A DNA stretch of 64,000 bases from Prorocentrum cordatum (GCA_963575745.1 CAUYUJ010018727.1:571393-635392); one strand, 5' to 3'. Counted from the first letter of the stretch, positions 18,425 through 28,450 are shown. Made by a program: numbers and translations. The notes: generated by a model not told the origin, from the letters alone.

Positions 18425-19479
18425 TCAGATTCGAGGTGCTGGGTTCGAGAAGGCGCTGGGCCTTTTTCTATCCCTGGCAGTCGGTTTCGGGCCCCAGGGC
18501 CGTCAGAAAGGGAACGGGGCCGGGGTGAAAAACTGCACCTGATCGACCCGGGAGGGGTCCGGGGACAGCTTTGAGCGGGTTTGTTCTCATCCCCCTTCCC
18601 ACCGCGCTTCTGGGTCCCAACCAGCTCAGATCCCCGAGCGGTCTTTAGCATTAACTACAGTCCACGCGCCTGGTGAGGACGCGCGCCTTCGTCTGGGGTG
18701 CCCTTGTGTGTCCTTGCCTCTGCGGGCCGTCCTTTGCCGTTTTCACTGGTCGCCCAGGGCTCATAAAATCCCAGCTTCGGCTTCCTTGCCACCCGTCCTT
18801 AATACACGTTCTAACTGTAACCTGTACAGGACTGTTGTCGTTATCGAGAGCAAGACTTGCGCGGGCATTCGTAGCGCGAGGCTGGTCCTCGCAGACTGGG
18901 GCGGGGGCCGTGTTCATGTGCGTGGCTGGGCGCGTGCGCTTTCATGTGAGCTCCCCAACTCTCTGTGGCGCTTGTGGGGGTTCACACTCCCGCAGTTCCT
19001 GTCAACAGGTGACTGCGCCGAAGAGACCAGGGCGGCACCACACCTCCAGCGAGGAGGTCCACGATGTCACCCCGAGCTGGGGATGGGTGATGCCTCGAGC
19101 GGGGAGGGGGACCGCACCACAAGGATGGCCCCTGTGTCCTCGCGCCGGTTGTGCTGGTGTCGCTTTGCCTTGTTCTTGTCTTGCGGTGGCCAACAGGCCT
19201 GGACATCCGACCACGGGTGTTTGCAATGCGCGGCCCCAGAGGTCCCCACCCTTCTCCCCCGATGGGAGTCCTTCGTCCCGGATCCGTATTTGACGGACCC
19301 GGGGCTCGCTAACAGACCCGAGTGACCGAGACCGAGGAACACTGATGGGATTGCACAGATCATGCTGTCGGAGATGATTATTTGGGGATGCTTTTGTCTG
19401 CAACGGCTGCTTGGCAGCTAGACGTTGCGAGACGCCCACCGTGATGCGGCGCGATCCTTGGACCCCATTGCGGGCAATA
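18425..19479. other. No assured gene
   Basis: Mixed-composition kilobase without a recognised repeat. Two overlapping plus frames are open (18673-19325), but neither shows consistent codon bias or a domain. Unrecognised exons are possible. Confidence 0.3.
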
Positions 19480-19561
19480 CTTGTATCCATATCCAGTGCC
19501 GCTTGGACTTTCTTGGAAGGGGCGCCGCAAGGCCGAGGCGCACTGGATATGGATGAACATC
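19480..19561. repeat. Family W ~80-bp inverted-repeat element, copy 1
   Basis: TATCCATATCCAGTGCCGCT at the left faces GGCGCACTGGATATGGAT at the right. Confidence 0.7.
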
Positions 19562-19586
19562 GAGCCTCTCGGGGCCAGACTTCAAT

Positions 19587-19666
19587 CCATATCCAGTGCG
19601 ACTCAGGTTTCTTGGGGGGGAGAAAGCCCGAAACTCCACAAGACGCACTGGATGTGGATATAGATA
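19587..19666. repeat. Family W ~80-bp inverted-repeat element, copy 2
   Basis: ATCCATATCCAGTGCGACTC to GACGCACTGGATGTGGATAT, 25 bp after copy 1 and in the same orientation. TTTCTTGG is shared internally. Confidence 0.7.
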
Positions 19667-19683
19667 TTGCCCGCACCCATCTG

Positions 19684-19830
19684 CTCGGACCCCACCTGGG
19701 AGGCCTCCAGCACCTCCCCTGCGGGCGCCAGGTCGTCGACGAGCCCCCGATGGGCAGCGACCGCTACCCCTCCGTCCCGGAGGAGACCCCCGCGCCCGCG
19801 GGCCTGCCTCTGCTGGGGCTGCGAGGGGGC
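19684..19830 (+). CDS. Candidate exon (QVVDEPPMGSDRYPSVPEE)
   Basis: The frame reads LLGPHLGGLQHLPCGRQVVD EPPMGSDRYPSVPEETPAPA GLPLLGLRG with strong GC third-position bias between a family W repeat and the (TCC)n tract. No definite splice sites, and no family recognised. Confidence 0.25.
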
Positions 19831-19917
19831 GGTTCCACTCCGGGCAGGGCTGCCCTGGGTGGGGTAGGTCTCAAGCGGGGGGGGAACCTTCCGACGAAGC
19901 TTGCCCATCCTTCCCCC

Positions 19918-20280
19918 GCCCTCCTCCTCCCCCTCCTCCTCCTCCTCCTCCTCCTCCTCCTCCTCCTCCTCCCCCTCCTCCTCCTCTTCCCCCTTCTCGG
20001 CGCTCGGCGCTGTAGGCACCAGAATCCTCCACGGATTCTGCTGTGCCCCTCCTTTTCTTGTTCCTTCTTCTCCTCCTCCTTCTCCTCCTTCTCCATCTCC
20101 TCCCTCCTCCTCCTCCTCCTCCTCCTCCTCCTCCTCCTCCTATTCATCTCCTCCTTTTCCTCCGCCTCCTCTTCATTCGGCTTCTCATCCTTCTCATCGC
20201 CTTCTCCTCCTCCTCCTCCTCCTCCTCCTCCTCCTCACGCTCCTGCTCCTGCTCCTCCTCCTCCTCCTCGTCTTTCTCGA
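19918..20280. repeat. (TCC)n microsatellite tracts
   Basis: Four (TCC)n blocks separated by less regular CT-rich DNA. Confidence 0.9.
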
Positions 20281-21229
20281 ACCCCCACTCCACCCGTTCC
20301 AATAGCACGTGCCCACCCCCCCTCGCGGATCCAAGGGGGTGCGATTTTTTCCCATGCTAGAGTAGGCTCGGGACAGATCGTTCCAGGGCGTGTTGGAACG
20401 CTATCATGGCGTTCTGGAGCGCTCTGGCACGGCCGCGACGCCCGATCCAACCTCCAGAGCCGCAAGATCTCAGAGATCTTCGATATGTCCTGGTCTGATG
20501 TTGTCCTGGTCATGGTTTCCTTCTTGAGACTGGCAGAGGGCAGAGACGGAGCTCTGCCTGGTCAGGCGAGCCGTACGCCGAAGCGCGGACGCTGGGGAGA
20601 AGGGCGGTAAGTCAGAAGCCGCACACCTCCGTTATTTCCACCTTGTTGCGTCTACGGCCTGCACGTGCGCGCGCGCTTCCGGCGACACCGCGTTCGTTAG
20701 CCGTAGAGTTGCCGAATCGGATTCATGAGTAGAAGGTCGAGGGCAAAGAGGGGCTGAGCGTGCAGATCAGGGTTGAGGGTGTATTGTGTGGAAGGTCCAG
20801 ATTGACGCTTCAATCAGGGAGTCGAGAAAGTGGGGTAGACAGCAAAGTGTACCATGGTGTACAGATGATAAAGTAGTCGGGACGGCAAAGCGAGTGGAGA
20901 ACCGAGTCGGCATAGGGCAGAGAGTACCCTCTCAAAGTTTCACCCCTCCCCAACGCCAGTTTTTTATTCTAAGTAGGTTTTTGACGGCTCCGTGGTCCAG
21001 TCAGCTCCCACATATGCCGAATCTTGTACAACACCTCCCATCACGCTAATGCTCCCAGCGAGAGAGGGTGTGCGTCCCTCGTCGTCACCCCTGTGTCGGG
21101 ATGGAGAGCTGCACCTAGTGACGCACGCACACCGCCTTCCAGATGTGCGCGCTGCTCCTTCGTCTCCTGCGCAAGCGCCTGATCTCTCCTCGGTGGTCAC
21201 CTGGGCCCCCCCCCCAGGGTCGGGCCGGA
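20281..21229. other. No gene seen
   Basis: Contains short palindromes (AGATCTCAGAGATCT at 20466) and a moderate-GC region 20700-21000. No repeat family or coherent frame recognised. Confidence 0.35.
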
Positions 21230-21403
21230 CGAAAGGGGGGGATTGGGAAAGGGGGGGGTACGAATTCTGCTGCATGCAGCTGGTTTCGGCCCCACCGAGG
21301 GGCCCATTCCTCGATACATAGCCGCCTCCAGCGCCGGGAGGCGCCAGGAAAATCAGCTACGTGAGCTGATTCTCACCCCCCCCTTTGCTATCCCCCCCTT
21401 TCG
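21230..21403. repeat. Family I miniature element, copy 1
   Basis: CGAAAGGGGGGGATTGGGAA to CTATCCCCCCCTTTCG are inverse ends. Inside are TGCTGCATGCAGCTGGTTTC and AATCAGCTACGTGAGCTGAT. Preceded by GTCGGGCCGGAC, as are both other copies. Confidence 0.8.
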
Positions 21404-21774
21404 CCCCCCCCCCCCCCCCCAGGGGCGCGAAGCTGCTCCCGGCCCGCGCGTCGCGGCCTGGGCCGCAGCGGCTGCTCCTCTCCGGGGGCGGGCGCGCAGC
21501 GAGAGGGCCCCCCCCGTGCGGCCCGCCGCGCGCGCCGCCGCCCCCTCGGGAGCCTCTGGGCCGACGCGGCAGGGAGGCGCGGGCGCGGGCGCCTCTGCAC
21601 GGGCCCGCGTCGGGGCCCACCCGACGGGCCCGCGGCGAGAGCGCGCGGGCGCGGAGAGGGCGCGCGGCGCGCCTCGCGGGCCGCGAGGCGCCGAGCAGCC
21701 GCCGCGGGCTCGACTTGGAGCCTCCCCGGCCGGAGGCGCGCGGGCGCCCGAGCAGCCGAGGGGGTCGGGGGACC
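21404..21774. other. Very GC-rich, no assured gene
   Basis: GC is near 80 percent by eye, and open on nearly all frames because stop codons are rare. No domain seen. Confidence 0.4.
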
Positions 21775-22015
21775 GCGCCGCGTCGCCGATTCCTCGGCGA
21801 ATGCGGCTCGATGTCCTGGCATCGCTCGGACGTGTGCATTTTTTCTCGGCGAGAACCATCGAGGACCATGATGGACCATCGAGCAACAAAAAACACGCAC
21901 GAAACCGAAAAATGCACGGGACATGGACGTCCGAGCGATGTGGAGCCCAATGTCCTACACGCCGATGCATCGACGAGGCGGCGCGAGCTTCCGGCCCCAT
22001 CTGCTCCGACCCCCC
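21775..22015. repeat. Family V element split by a family F insertion
   Basis: CGCGTCGCCGATTCCTCGGC GAATGCGGCTCGATG resumes after the insertion as TGGAGCCCAATGTCC, ACACGCCGATGCATCGACGA and GGCGGCGCGAGC, matching the order in 43139-43375. Confidence 0.65.
21819..21940. repeat. Family F miniature element, copy 3, nested in family V
   Basis: GCATCGCTCGGACGTGTGCA to GGACGTCCGAGCGATG. ATGT occurs at both junctions and may be a target duplication. Confidence 0.7.
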
Positions 22016-22129
22016 ATGGGAGGCCTCGCGAGGACCGCTCTCTCCCGGGCGGCGCCGCGAGGAGAACCCGCTCGCCTGTGCGATGATACAGACCATGCTG
22101 ACGCCGATGTACAAGACAGGAGCCCTCAT

Positions 22130-22265
22130 CCTCCCTCTCCTCTTCCTCCTCTTCCTCCTCCTTCTCCGCCCTTCTCCTCCTTCCGCCTCCTCCTCCCCCT
22201 CCTCCTACTCCACCTCCTCCTCCTCCTCCTCCTCCTCCTCCTCCTCCTCCTCCTCCTCCTCTTCC
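22130..22265. repeat. (TCC)n microsatellite
   Basis: CTCCTTCTCC variants giving way to pure TCC triplets at 22205-22262. Confidence 0.9.
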
Positions 22266-22555
22266 ATTCCTTTTCCTTATCAATAACTTCTCCCTGCCGC
22301 ACTCCGAGCTAATTTTCGGGGCGAGCCCGCCCCCTATCAGGGGCCACGTCAGGGGGGGAGGGGCTCAGAGGGGAGGCGGCGTAAGCTCTCTCTCTCTCTC
22401 TCTATCGCTTTTCCTGGGTTTTCGGGGCCCGGGGTGGTGTCCCTCAGCTGCACCTCGTCGAGGCCGCTCTGGGGGTGCCTGGATCGTCCCGAGCGGCCGC
22501 AGGAGGCCCAAGTTCTGACCCGAACGCCCTGGGGCGACGCGAAGGTTTGAGAGGC
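22266..22555. other. No gene; (CT)n at 22388-22404 and GC-rich DNA
   Basis: A CTCTCTCTCTCTCTCTCT run. 22480-22520 resembles family Y (GGATCGTCCCGAGCGGCCGC). Confidence 0.5.
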
Positions 22556-22722
22556 TCCCGAGTGGGGGTGCATCGACTCCCAGGCGCCCATGGATCGCCG
22601 ACGATGTGGGCCCGATGGCCCACCCCGCCCGGGAACTCGCGCTTCCGCCGTCGGCGGCCCCTCGCCGATCTGCCCGCGATGCATCGCCGATGCCGCCTCG
22701 ATGTTTCCCCTCCCGAGCCGCC
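22556..22722. repeat. Family C-related element, degraded
   Basis: GGTGCATCGACTCCCAGGCG, CATGGATCGCCGA, GGGCCCGATGGCCCACCCCG, GCGATGCATCGCCGATG and CCTCGATG keep the family C order. Confidence 0.55.
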
Positions 22723-22754
22723 TGCCTCCCAACGTCTGCCCCCCCCCCCGAGGA

Positions 22755-22905
22755 GGAGGAGGAGGGGGAGGAGGAGGAGGAGAAGGAGGAGGAGGAGGAG
22801 GAGGAGAGGGAGGGAGGAGGAGGAGGAGGAGGAGGAGAGAGGGAGGAGGAGGAGGGAGGAGGAGAGAGGAGGAGGAGGAGGAGGAGAGGAGGAGAGGAGG
22901 AGGCG
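22755..22905. repeat. (GGA)n microsatellite
   Basis: About 150 bp of GGAGGA with GAGAGGGA interruptions. Confidence 0.9.
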
Positions 22906-23066
22906 TAGGCCCCCCGCGGGCCCCTCTGCTGGCGGTGCCGCGCGCCTGGGGGGATCTCGGGCGCCGGGGGGCCAGGCACACGTGCAGGTCCAGCGCTCGC
23001 CGAGTGCCCAGGGGAGCTCGATCCCCGCCCGGCGGCTGCCGATAGTTCCCCGCCTCGCAGCCTCTT

Positions 23067-23231
23067 CAGGAGGGGAAAAGACACCCAGACACAATTTGAT
23101 CGCCGATTCCCAAGAAAGTAAGGAAAAATGGGGGGGATTTGAGGGGAATGCAAAAACCCAGAAAATATAGGAAAATATGGGGAATCCTTTTATTTGTGTG
23201 TATTTGTGTATTTGTGTGTCCCAGGGCCCCT
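23067..23231. repeat. Family A miniature element, copy 3
   Basis: CAGGAGGGGAAAAGACACCC to GTGTGTCCCAGGGCCCCTT. Confidence 0.75.
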
Positions 23232-23469
23232 TCACTTCTTCCTCTTCCCTCCGCTCCCCCCGCAGTGCGAGTGCCCGCCACGCTCCCCCGGCATCCCACG
23301 CGCGCGCCCCTGCCCCGGGAGATGCCTTCCAGCGGCTCTGCGCCTCGGCTCGTGCGTCGGAGGCCTCTCGCCGGTTCTGCAGACTCGGGAGGGGACAACG
23401 CATGGTGGCCGTGGTCGCCAAGATGTAAGCCAGAGGAGAGGCCGACAGGGCTCATGGAGAACAACAGCC

Positions 23470-23553
23470 TGCATCGTGCTATCAGGCTTGGGGGTGCTGA
23501 GAGCCCCTAACCCTAATAGCACGATGAAGACGTGACCTCACTCAAGCCCACGT
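23470..23553. repeat. Two adjacent hairpins
   Basis: GCATCGTGCTATCAGGCTTG and CCCCTAACCCTAATAGCACGATG form one stem. GAAGACGTG and CACGTCTTC form a second one directly after it. Confidence 0.65.
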
Positions 23554-23800
23554 CTTCGCATCAGAGATCATGTATCTGGGCGGGTTGGTCTGATACATCT
23601 GCAGAAAAGACACTTTATCCCTAATGTGTTGGGCCCTCCCAACTTTGGTCCCCTCCCAAAGGGTCAGGTCAGGGGTGCCTTTATCGCTTATCAGCTTCAG
23701 CGGCGATTGAATCCGGGTCGGGCCCCCCTCGCCGTGGTGCCGTCACCTCCCGACCATCCCAAGGCGCTGCCCATCCGTCCATCCGCCCCCCCCCCGGCAG

Positions 23801-23915
23801 TGTGGATGTCCGCCACGCTCCCCCGCATCAACGCGCTGCCCACGCTGGTGACCAACTTCCTGGAGCGCTTCGGCCTTCCCCTGGAGTCGAAGGACCCGCG
23901 CGGCCGGCCTGGGGG
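23801..23915 (+). CDS. Candidate internal exon (WMSATLPRINALPTLVTNFL)
   Basis: After a long C tract and GGCAG the frame starting at 23803 reads WMSATLPRINALPTLVTNFL ERFGLPLESKDPRG. Third positions are nearly all G or C. MSAT recalls helicase motif III, but one such tetrapeptide is not enough to assign a family. No neighbouring exon was identified. Confidence 0.35.
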
Positions 23916-23924
23916 GTGGACGAG

Positions 23925-24165
23925 ATGTGGGGAGGGAAGGGAAGGGGGGGGGGGGAGGAGAGGGGAGGGGACGGGAGGGAGGGGGGAGGGAGGGGACGGA
24001 AGGGAGGAAACAGGAGATGAGGGCAGGGGAGGGGACGGGAGGGGAGATGGGGGGATATGAGGGGGGGGGAGGAGGGGAGATGAGGGGTTGGGATGGGGAG
24101 GGGGAGGGGAGGGGAGGGGGAGGGGAAGGGAGGGGAGGGAAGAGGCGAGGGAGGAGGTGAGGGAG
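23925..24165. repeat. G-rich (GGGGA)n-like simple repeat
   Basis: GGGGAGGGGACGGGAGGGGA-type sequence over 240 bp. Confidence 0.85.
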
Positions 24166-24589
24166 GCGAGGCGAACCGTTCGGGCAGCAGAGACAAGAGA
24201 TGTCAGCATGGAGATGCGGGGGCGGGGTCCGAACCCCACAACCAGGGGGGGCGGTGTATCTCAGAGCGTGAAAGACCTACCCCGCTTCACGCGCCTCCTC
24301 GTCAAGCGGCCTGACCAGTACAGGCTGTAGTTTGGCATCGCTTGGTATCTCCTGGAAGCGAGGGTGGTCAAAAGCGAGGTAGGTTTGGTTGCCCCCTAGT
24401 ATCCCAGTGCATTGCCACGCCAAGCTGTCCTGTCACACGGCTGGCGCAAGTCCAAAGCCAAGGCGGGCTCGAGCACCTTGGCCGAGCCGACTTTTCATGA
24501 CGGGTGCTTGCAGTCAGCCACACGTTGCCAAGCGGCCTTCGTGCCGTAGGGCTCCTTGTTGCACGGTGCCTGTAAGTAGGGATCGAAGA
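24166..24589. other. No gene seen
   Basis: Mixed-composition DNA between two purine tracts. No coherent frame. Confidence 0.35.
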
Positions 24590-24720
24590 GCGGGGAGGGA
24601 GAGGAGGGAGGAGGACGAGGAAGAAGGAGGACGAGGAAGGAGGAGGACGAGGAGGGAGGAGGACGAGGAGGATGGAGGGTAGACGAGGAGAGGAGAGGTG
24701 AGGCGAGGGACAGCGACACG
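24590..24720. repeat. (GGA)/(GACGAG)n purine tract
   Basis: AGGAGGACGAGGA repeated with variations. Confidence 0.8.
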
Positions 24721-24763
24721 AGTCGAAGAAGAACACCTTGCTGAGGCATGCATCTTTGGAGTT

Positions 24764-24824
24764 CTGCGCCTCGTCATCTAATTAGTGACGCGCGTGAATG
24801 GATTAACGAGATTCCCATTGTTCT

Positions 24825-24866
<42 letters not shown>

Positions 24867-25225
24867 AGATAATCAGCGGGGAAAGAAGACCCTGTTGAGC
24901 TTGGCTCTAGTCCGACTTTGTTGAATGACTCAGGTGGTGCCGAATAAGTGGGAGATTTGACAACCTTGGAATACCGGTACTCTTGATGTCATTTTCGTTA
25001 TTCCGTTAGATTGTGACTAAGGTCGTCTTTTTGATGTTTGATCTATGCGGAAGACATAGTCCGGTGGGGAGTTTGGCTGGGACGGCACATCCATTAAATG
25101 AAAACGCAGGTGTCCTAAGGCGAGCTCAATGAGAACAGAAACCTCGTGTGGACTAAAAGGGGGAACAGCTTCCTTGATATTGATTTCCAGTACGAATTCA
25201 AAATGTGATAACTTGTTCTTGGATT
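24764..25225 (+). rRNA. Partial, diverged cytosolic large-subunit rRNA (likely pseudogene)
   Basis: About 460 bp match the conserved domain IV-V part of eukaryotic nuclear LSU rRNA in order: CCTCGTCATCTAATTAGTGA, GTGAATGGATTAACGAGATT, GCGAAACCACAGCCAAGGGA, CAGCGGGGAAAGAAGACCCT, GAATAAGTGGGAG, GGTGTCCTAAGGCGAGCTCA, CAGAAACCTCGTGTGG and CAGTACGAAT. Both ends stop abruptly in unrelated sequence: a purine tract on the left and family K on the right. The near-universal GACTGGGGCGG is GGCTGGGACGG here, a sign of decay. There is no SSU, 5.8S or spacer nearby. GC is much lower than the surroundings. Most likely an rDNA fragment inserted into the repeat-rich DNA. Confidence 0.85.
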
Positions 25226-25229
25226 GGCG

Positions 25230-25335
25230 CTGATCCCCCTCCCGGGCGCGCGGAGCGCGCACGAGGTGGCGCCGCAGGCGCCGCCACGGGGGGTCCAGCG
25301 ACGAGCCAGGAAACCCGCGCGGACCTCCAATAGTG
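25230..25335. repeat. Family K element, copy
   Basis: GGCGCTGATCC...GGGCGCGCGGAGCGCGCAC, GGCGCCGCAGGCGCCGCCAC and GGGGGTCCAGCGACGAGCCA then GGAAACCCGCGCGGACCTCC. Related to 28720-28905, 30768-30880, 35440-35475 and 42787-42895. Confidence 0.6.
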
Positions 25336-25404
25336 TGTGTGTGTGTTTCTGCAGGGTGCCCCTCTTCTGGCGGCAGGGGGTGAGCGAGCGGAGGGGACGG
25401 GGTG

Positions 25405-25502
25405 AAGCCTGGGGGCGATGTTTCAACTCTTTCTGGCAATGTCTGAAGATTTCCGGGGTATTCTTTCATTGTTCGTCCGAAATCCGGCTGTAGGAGGACA
25501 TT
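25405..25502. repeat. Family E, right half only
   Basis: CCGAAATCCGGCTGTAGGAG GACA keeps the family E right end. It directly abuts family A copy 4, and the left end is missing. Confidence 0.6.
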
Positions 25503-25668
25503 CAGGAGGGAAAAAGCACACAGACACAATGACTCGTCGGTTCCCACGAAGACACGGGACACTCTGGGAAGTGGGGGGGAAGACAACAAAAACCCAGAAC
25601 ATGTGGGAACATGTGTGGGGGGTCCTGTGATCTGCGTGCGTCTATGACTGTGTGTCCCAGGGCCCCTG
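25503..25668. repeat. Family A miniature element, copy 4
   Basis: CAGGAGGGAAAAAGCACACA to CTGTGTGTCCCAGGGCCCCT. Confidence 0.75.
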
Positions 25669-25726
25669 CAGACAATGCCCGACCCAAGGATGGGAGGGCG
25701 GAGGGCGCGCAAAGGGCGAGGATCAG

Positions 25727-25881
25727 CAGGGAAAAAAACACAGACACAATTCATCGGCGATTCCCCAGCACATATGGGAAAACATGGGAAGTGGGGGGAA
25801 GACAGGAACCCAGAAAATATGGGAAAATATAGGGAATCCTGTTATTTGTGTGTATTTTTTTGTGTGTCCCAGGGCCCCTTG
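25727..25881. repeat. Family A miniature element, copy 5
   Basis: CAGGGAAAAAAACACAGACA to TGTGTGTCCCAGGGCCCCTT. In direct orientation 58 bp after copy 4. Confidence 0.75.
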
Positions 25882-26053
25882 AGAGGAGGAGGGGGGGGGG
25901 AAGGCGGGCCCAGGCCCTCCCGAGCGGGGCTCGGCGGAGGGGGGGGGGGGCTCGGCGGAGGACCGCGCCGCGCCGCCGAGTGCAGCCGCGAGGCATGCGG
26001 TACGAGCCTCGGGCCCCGGGTGCCATCGGGGTCGGCAAAGCGGGGGGCGATGA

Positions 26054-26222
26054 TTAGGGTTCAGTCGGGCCCGTTCCTCTACAGGAGGGACACGCAAAGA
26101 CAGTCCAAAAATAGTCCGGGGACGATTTTTGGACTATTTTTGAGCATTTGGGGAGTACTGTTGGAGTATTTCTGAAATTGCCGCCCAAAATCCCCCTGTA
26201 GAGGAAAGGCCCGACCCAAGAC
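26054..26222. repeat. Family E miniature element, copy 5
   Basis: CAGTCGGGCCCGTTCCTCTA to TGTAGAGGAAAGGCCCGACC. Interior AAAAATAGTCCGGGGACGAT faces GACTATTTTTGAG. Confidence 0.75.
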
Positions 26223-26429
26223 TAGGGGGGGTGGATATCATGGCGTGGGCCATGATAGTCCATCAGATTTTATGGCGCCTCTTCTTATTTCATTACGTCC
26301 CCAGACCCCCCCCCCCCTCGGCCACGCACACGCCGCCAGGCATGATTTGCACCCCCCCCTCTTGGACGCCCCCCTCCTGGCCGCCCCCGATGTGCTCCCT
26401 CGTGTTGGGAGGCCTCCGTCAGGCGATCG

Positions 26430-26600
26430 CAAACATGGATCAGGGGGGCGTGGATGAGCGACGGGTCCCGTTTCCACGGGGAGTCGCGGATTGCCGCCGC
26501 CGAGCGAGGCGGCCTTGGGGGAGGGCACTTCCCCCGATCCACGGATCTGGCGACCGCGCGCCGGATCCATGGATCGCAAATCCATTTTTGCGCGGCCCCG
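26430..26600. repeat. Family D repeat, copy 2
   Basis: CATGGATCAGGGGGGCGTGG, GCGACGGGTCCCG, GGGAGGGCACTTCCCCCGAT and GCGACCGCGCGCCGGATCCA, parallel to 2500-2670. Confidence 0.65.
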
Positions 26601-27004
26601 GCTCCAGTGGATAGGCAGGGGGAGGCGCGATGGGGGGATGTGAGAGTACAGCCGCACCGAGGTGTAAGATCGAGGTCGGCTCGGGGAGGGCAACCCTGAG
26701 GTTCTCGTCGTACCTGCTGGATGTGTGCACCCTGGGGAAGGGACCCTTGGATGTGCTGTGCGTTTACGGAGGGTCACACGTTCTCGAGGGACGTGCTTCT
26801 GGCCCAGGTACGACTGCAGCTGGAGTGGCCGCAGTTCGGTCGGGTCGGATGGCTGCGCTCGGTGGGCTCGGCTGCTCGGATGCTGCTCCGATGCGCCACC
26901 TCTGGGCTGCTTGCTGTCCGTTGGCTTCGGTCGGATTCGGTCTCGCTTGTCGGTCGGTCGGTTCTCGGTGTTGGTGTCACCGCGGGCCTTTCTGATTAGG
27001 AGTT
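26601..27004. other. No assured gene; paired segment at 26705-26835
   Basis: GCACCCTGGGG, CTTGGATGT, CTCTCGAGGGA-like and TCTGGC...AGGT recur in order at 40862-40975, so this is an old duplicated segment. Frames such as FTEGHTFSRDVLLAQ are possible but unproven. The end is rich in GTCGGTCGG. Confidence 0.35.
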
Positions 27005-27173
27005 GAGTAGGGGATCGCCTACAGAGTTGATTTACCCCAAACTTGATTGTCCGTCGAATCCACGAACATATATAGAAAGCTCGCTGGATCTACGGAGCAT
27101 TCGACGTATTTCCTTTGGATTTGACAGAAAACCAAGTCTGGGGTAAATCAACTTTGTAGTCCATCTCCTACTC
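27005..27173. repeat. Miniature element with ~34-bp TIRs
   Basis: GAGTAGGGGATCGCCTACAG AGTTGATTTACCCC at the left is matched with four changes by the inverse of GGGGTAAATCAACTTTGTAG TCCATCTCCTACTC at the right. The interior is AT-rich and has no coding capacity. Only copy in the window. Confidence 0.8.
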
Positions 27174-27469
27174 GAAGAAGGAAAGGGTAGATGCGAGGAG
27201 GGAGAGGGCTCACCTGGGTACCCCTGAGTGGAAATACGGGCATCTGCAGTCTGGAGGAGGCGGTGGTCCGGCAGCACCCCTTCTGGGGATGGGGAGAGCC
27301 GGTGCTCAGGACGAGCCGCTGCGGAGGGGGCAAGGAGTGTGCGGGGCGCCAGGGCGAAGGGCGCCGCTCGGAGCGGCCGAAGACGCCCCGAGTGGAGGCG
27401 CACGCTCGCGAGACCACGACCTCTGAGATTCGGCACGTGGAGAGCCGCGCGCGGAGGGGGCGGGGGCAC
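27174..27469. other. No gene seen
   Basis: GC-rich spacer leading into the hairpins. Open frames have no consistent bias. Confidence 0.35.
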
Positions 27470-27557
27470 GGCAGGGCGTCGGGTGCGACGGGGGAGCAGC
27501 GCTCGGCGTTGACGCCAACGCCGAGCAATGCTCCCCCGTCGCACCCGACGCCCTGCC
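27470..27557. repeat. Near-perfect 42-bp-arm hairpin with 4-nt loop
   Basis: GGCAGGGCGTCGGGTGCGAC GGGGGAGCAGCGCTCGGCGTTG is inverted in 27516-27557 with only two or three mismatches. The loop is ACGC. Such long arms with a 4-bp loop are rare outside transposons or recent inversions. Confidence 0.9.
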
Positions 27558-27565
27558 AGTTAAAA

Positions 27566-27661
27566 GACTGTCAATTGACAGCTTCAGCCGGCAGGGCACT
27601 CTCTCCCCCGAGGGGAAACTTGTCGATTGACAGCTTTGACCTCGGGGGAGAGTGCTGGGCC
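27566..27661. repeat. Second hairpin with duplicated TGTCRATTGACAGCTT
   Basis: GGCAGGGCACTCTCTCCCCC GAGG (27590) and CCTCGGGGGAGAGTGCTGGG CC (27640) are arms. TGTCAATTGACAGCTT at 27569 and TGTCGATTGACAGCTT at 27621 flank the left arm as direct repeats, each containing a palindrome. Confidence 0.8.
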
Positions 27662-28275
27662 TCCCGGGCGGGTTTCAGGGCAGGTGGTCGGGCGTTGCCA
27701 GAGGTGCCCCTGGCCCACGGTGCCCCCAGGGTTTCCAAGGAGGCCAGTTCTCAGAGCACCCCGCACGAGGCCCAGAGGGCCCCAGGGGCTCTCCAACATG
27801 GAGTGAAAAGCCGGGGGCACCTGGCCCCAGTGTACAATGGTGGGTCACCAAGGCACACGTCGATCCCGTGGGCTCTGATTCTGCGAGGGAGGGCGTGTTT
27901 GCGACCCTTGGCAGGCGATGCAATGGTCCCGTCCACGGTGCAACATCGAAAGCACCTCCCCTTCGTCGATTGACGAGAGAGGCGCCCCCTCCCGACCCTA
28001 CGAATTTGGACCGGAGTGCTCAAGGTCCAGCCCCAGACCAAAGACACATGCTCGGCACCAGACCAGGCCAAAGCCCCACACGTTTGTCACGTGGCCCAGG
28101 GCGAACAGTGGTTTTTGAAAGCTGGTCGAAGGATTCGATAACTCGTGCGAAGTATGCAGATCGTCGGGCCACAACCTTGAGCAAGACGAGCAGTGAGGAG
28201 GCAGGCGCCGCCAGTGTGGGTGGATGAACAGCAAGGTGAGGAGCAGGCATCAGCGGCAACGCCAGTGGTGGACAG
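27662..28275. other. No assured gene
   Basis: Mixed-composition 600 bp. Two or three plus frames are open but share no coherent codon bias. No repeats recognised. Confidence 0.3.
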
Positions 28276-28450
28276 GCTCGGACGGGGGGATGCTTTGACC
28301 CCCCATCGCCCGTGGACGCCGAGAGAGAGGCTCGACAGCACACCTCGCCCACGAGCGGGCGGCCTCGCTGCCGGGGGCCCGTTGCCGCTCTCGCGGCGAT
28401 GCATCGCCGATGTCAGATCGATGCTTCCCTCCTGCTCTGCCCCCTTCAGG
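28276..28450. repeat. Family C-related element, degraded
   Basis: GGGGGGATGCTTTGACCCCC, GGGGGCCCGTTGCCGCTCTC and GCGATGCATCGCCGATG then ATCGATGCTTCC keep family C order. Confidence 0.55.

Noticed and set aside
23801-23915. Assignment of the exon to a DEAD-box helicase from MSAT
   Set aside because: A single short motif is not enough, and the remaining residues do not recall the family.
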